A model generated the notes under the pieces. The model was given only the letters and a program-made list of their open reading frames with translations. It did no database searches and was not told the origin of the DNA. A stretch of 64,000 nucleotides of DNA from JACRAV01 sp964571235 (GTDB taxonomy: Bacteria; Zixibacteria; MSB-5A5; GN15; FEB-12), in contig CAZNAI010000004.1 in assembly GCA_964571235.1 (NCBI GenBank), positions 248,001 to 312,000 on the forward strand, written 5' to 3'. The position numbers were made by a program, and so were the translations under genes. Positions 62,089 through 64,000 of the stretch are shown piece by piece (position 1 is the first letter of the stretch; every line of letters starts with the position of its first letter).

Positions 62089-63380
62089 TCGAAAGATACA
62101 CGCTCCCCGAGATGGGAGCGCTCTGGACAGATCAATCAAAGTACGAGACGTGGCTCGAAGTCGAGGTCGAGGCGGCCCGTGCGATGGCCGAATTGAAGAT
62201 AATTCCCGCCTCGGCATTCAAGATAATTGCCCGTAAAGCGGCGTTTAGCACCGACCGAGTCAACAAGATCGAAGCGGAAGTCAATCACGATGTCATCGCC
62301 TTTCTGACGGCGGTCTCGGAAAAAGTCGGGCCGGCCTCGCGGTATTTGCATTACGGGATGACTTCTTCCGACGTGCTCGACACCGCGCTCTCACTCCAGA
62401 TGAAGAGAGCCGCCGCAATCATCGATGCCAAGGTGGTCATCGCGCTTGGAGAAATCAAACGGCTTGCAGTAAAATACAAGATGACCCCGTGCATCGGGCG
62501 AACCCACGGAGTCCTGGCCGAACCGACCACCGCGGGACTAAAATTCGCCGTCTGGTACACCGAATTAATTCGTCGCCGCGAGATGTTAGCGCGGGCGACT
62601 AAGACGATTTCTGTCGGTTGCATTTCCGGTGCGGTCGGAAACTTCGCCAATCTCGATCCGAAAGTTGAAGAGAAGGTCTGCAAACGCCTTGGTTTGACTC
62701 CAGCCGCTGTGTCGACTCAGGTTCTCCAGCGGGACCGTCACGCCGAATTCATCACCGCGCTGTCACTGTTGACATCGTCGCTTGAGAAATTCGCGACCGA
62801 AATTCGCAACCTTCAGCGGACCGAAATCGGCGAGATGATGGAAGGATTCTCCAAAAAGCAAAAGGGATCGTCGGCCATGCCCCACAAACGCAACCCGATC
62901 ACCGCCGAGCGGATCAGCGGTATCGCGCGTCTCTTGCGCGGCTATGCCGTTTCGGCGATGGAGAATGTCACCCTCTGGCATGAGCGGGATATCGCGCACT
63001 CGTCAGTTGAGAGAGTGATCATTCCCGACGCCACAATCATCACCGACTACGCCCTGGCCAAGTTCAACGGCCTCTTGTCCGGACTGCTCGTGAATGAAAA
63101 ACGGATGTTCGACAATATTTTCTACGGCGGCGGCCTCGTTTTTTCTCAGCGACTCTTGCTGAAACTTACTGGTCCGGCCGGCGACCGCGACAAGGCGTAC
63201 CGGATGGTTCAGCGCAATGCGTTGTCGGCGGCGGACGGTAGGGGGAGATTTGACGAATTGGTCAAAAAGGACGCCGAGATCGGTCAGTTCTTATCGACAC
63301 GAGAGATCGACGAGTGTTTTGATATCAGCTACTACACACGCCGCGTACCGGTCATATTCAAACGAGTGTTCGCGAAATGA
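62085..63380 (+). CDS. purB: Adenylosuccinate lyase
   Basis: 431 residues. It catalyses two fumarate-releasing steps in purine synthesis (SAICAR to AICAR, adenylosuccinate to AMP). Substrate-binding segments GMTSSDVLDTALS and IGRTHGVLAEPTT and the fumarase-superfamily signature GSSAMPHKRNP (near residue 262, with the catalytic serine) are all present. ATGA overlap with the next gene. Confidence 0.97.
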   Translation: MIERYTLPEMGALWTDQSKYETWLEVEVEAARAMAELKIIPASAFKIIARKAAFSTDRVNKIEAEVNHDVIAFLTAVSEKVGPASRYLHYGMTSSDVLDTALSLQMKRAAAIIDAKVVIALGEIKRLAVKYKMTPCIGRTHGVLAEPTTAGLKFAVWYTELIRRREMLARATKTISVGCISGAVGNFANLDPKVEEKVCKRLGLTPAAVSTQVLQRDRHAEFITALSLLTSSLEKFATEIRNLQRTEIGEMMEGFSKKQKGSSAMPHKRNPITAERISGIARLLRGYAVSAMENVTLWHERDIAHSSVERVIIPDATIITDYALAKFNGLLSGLLVNEKRMFDNIFYGGGLVFSQRLLLKLTGPAGDRDKAYRMVQRNALSAADGRGRFDELVKKDAEIGQFLSTREIDECFDISYYTRRVPVIFKRVFAK

Positions 63381-64000
63381 TTGCAAAAGAAGGCATTCCG
63401 TTTGTTGTAATCGGCCTGCTCCTGACGCTCGCGGTCATTTGGGCCGGCACCAAGTGGAACAATACTCTGCTCTGGGTTGTGAGCACCCTTCTGGCGATTC
63501 TGACTGTCTTTGTCACTTTTTTCTTTCGGGATCCGGAGCGGCATTGTCCGGACGAGCCGGGACTGATCGTTTCGCCCGCCGACGGCACAGTGCTATCTAT
63601 CGACACAATTCCGTCCCACCTAATTCTCGGTCCAAACAGTATCAAAGTTTCAATCTTTCTATCGGTGATGAATGTTCATGTCAACCGGGTGCCGATATCC
63701 GGCACGGTAGACTATGTGAAGTATGTCCCCGGCCAATTCCTCGTGGCCTTTGCCGAAAAAGCCTCCGACGAGAATGAGCACACTGAAATCGGCATGAGCG
63801 ATTCTTTCGGAAGAAAAGTAGTGTTTAAGCAGATCGCCGGCTTGATCGCCCGGCGCATTGTTTGCAAAGTACAGCCGCAAGACCGGCTCCGCATCGGCGA
63901 TCGGTTTGGTCTCATTCGGTTCGGATCGCGAATGGATATTCTTCTTCCTGCGGGAAGTTTAGTAAGCCTCAAAAAAGGTGACCACACCAAGGGCGGTGAG
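63377..64000 (+). CDS. psd: Phosphatidylserine decarboxylase, short form (partial, runs off the right edge)
   Basis: At least 208 residues; the stop codon is beyond the window. Start overlaps the purB stop (ATGA). Two hydrophobic spans (~8-48), then FFRDPERHCPDEPGLIVSPADG, VSIFLSVMNVHVNRVPISG and the autocleavage pair G183-S184 in IRFGSRMD. Cleavage there makes the pyruvoyl group that decarboxylates phosphatidylserine to phosphatidylethanolamine at the membrane. The length fits the compact PSD form, often followed by pssA. Confidence 0.93.
   Translation, partial: MIAKEGIPFVVIGLLLTLAVIWAGTKWNNTLLWVVSTLLAILTVFVTFFFRDPERHCPDEPGLIVSPADGTVLSIDTIPSHLILGPNSIKVSIFLSVMNVHVNRVPISGTVDYVKYVPGQFLVAFAEKASDENEHTEIGMSDSFGRKVVFKQIAGLIARRIVCKVQPQDRLRIGDRFGLIRFGSRMDILLPAGSLVSLKKGDHTKGGE

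Overview
The window is about 64 kb of a bacterial chromosome with moderate GC, dense genes, short intergenic gaps and several 4-base start/stop overlaps. The lineage is best read as a Gram-negative member of the FCB (Fibrobacterota-Chlorobiota-Bacteroidota) side of the tree, perhaps a candidate phylum such as Zixibacteria or a relative. This is inference from protein types: PorV/PorQ-like outer-membrane proteins, two large TonB-dependent receptors with CarboxypepD-like N-domains, secreted proteases ending in the 'NYPNPFNP' C-terminal domain typical of type IX secretion cargo, DUF3078, and a class II (B12) ribonucleotide reductase. No rRNA, CRISPR array, transposase or phage gene was seen.

Layout. 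1-3 kb: end of nrdJ, a roadblock-like protein, acpS-pyrE. 3-8.1 kb (minus): a signalling cluster made of a periplasmic binding protein, a sensor kinase, two stand-alone receivers and a receiver-kinase hybrid, with no DNA-binding output. 8.4-14.9 kb: TonB receptor, large secreted protein and PorV-like protein. 15-18 kb: a secreted gluzincin-like protein and a soluble transhydrogenase. 18-22.7 kb (minus): dnaX-ybaB-recR plus a membrane glycosyltransferase-like protein with a TPR tail; dnaX carries a run of ten A that could generate a short gamma form. 22.8-24.1 kb: two related small beta-barrel proteins. 24.2-25 kb: tRNA-Ala(CGC), a Bacillus-type (Alu-containing) SRP RNA and a 39-residue lysine-rich protein. 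25-29.6 kb: an orphan secreted protein flanked by hairpin repeats, mscL with a zinc ribbon, DUF3078, an EamA transporter and an EIIA-like protein. 29.9-36.7 kb: aspS-phoH-pgpH-like-ybeY-corC. 36.8-41 kb: a small secreted protein, a 980-residue TPR-GAF-sigma54 activator, lipM. 41.3-48 kb: a second TonB receptor/PorV/large lipoprotein module; this receptor has seven Ca-binding-type repeats in an extracellular loop. 48-56.3 kb: a second glycosyltransferase-TPR protein (minus), then a subtilase and an M6 metalloprotease, both with sorting-type tails. 56.4-59.8 kb: an iron-uptake operon, fur-cytochrome c-feoA-feoB-small Cys membrane protein, behind a promoter overlapped by a perfect inverted repeat. 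59.8-64 kb: ecfT, truA, transaldolase, purB and the start of psd.

How the parts fit: the two receptor/PorV/secreted-protein modules and the two tailed proteases suggest a cell that exports large proteins through the outer membrane, probably by a type IX-like route whose core machinery is not in this window, and that imports ligands with TonB energy. The remaining genes are largely housekeeping. The strongest candidates for new biology are the repeated TonB/PorV module, the DxNxNG-repeat receptor, the palindrome abutting its ribosome binding site, the dnaX slippery run, the outputless phosphorelay and the covarying hairpin clusters around 25-26.5 kb.
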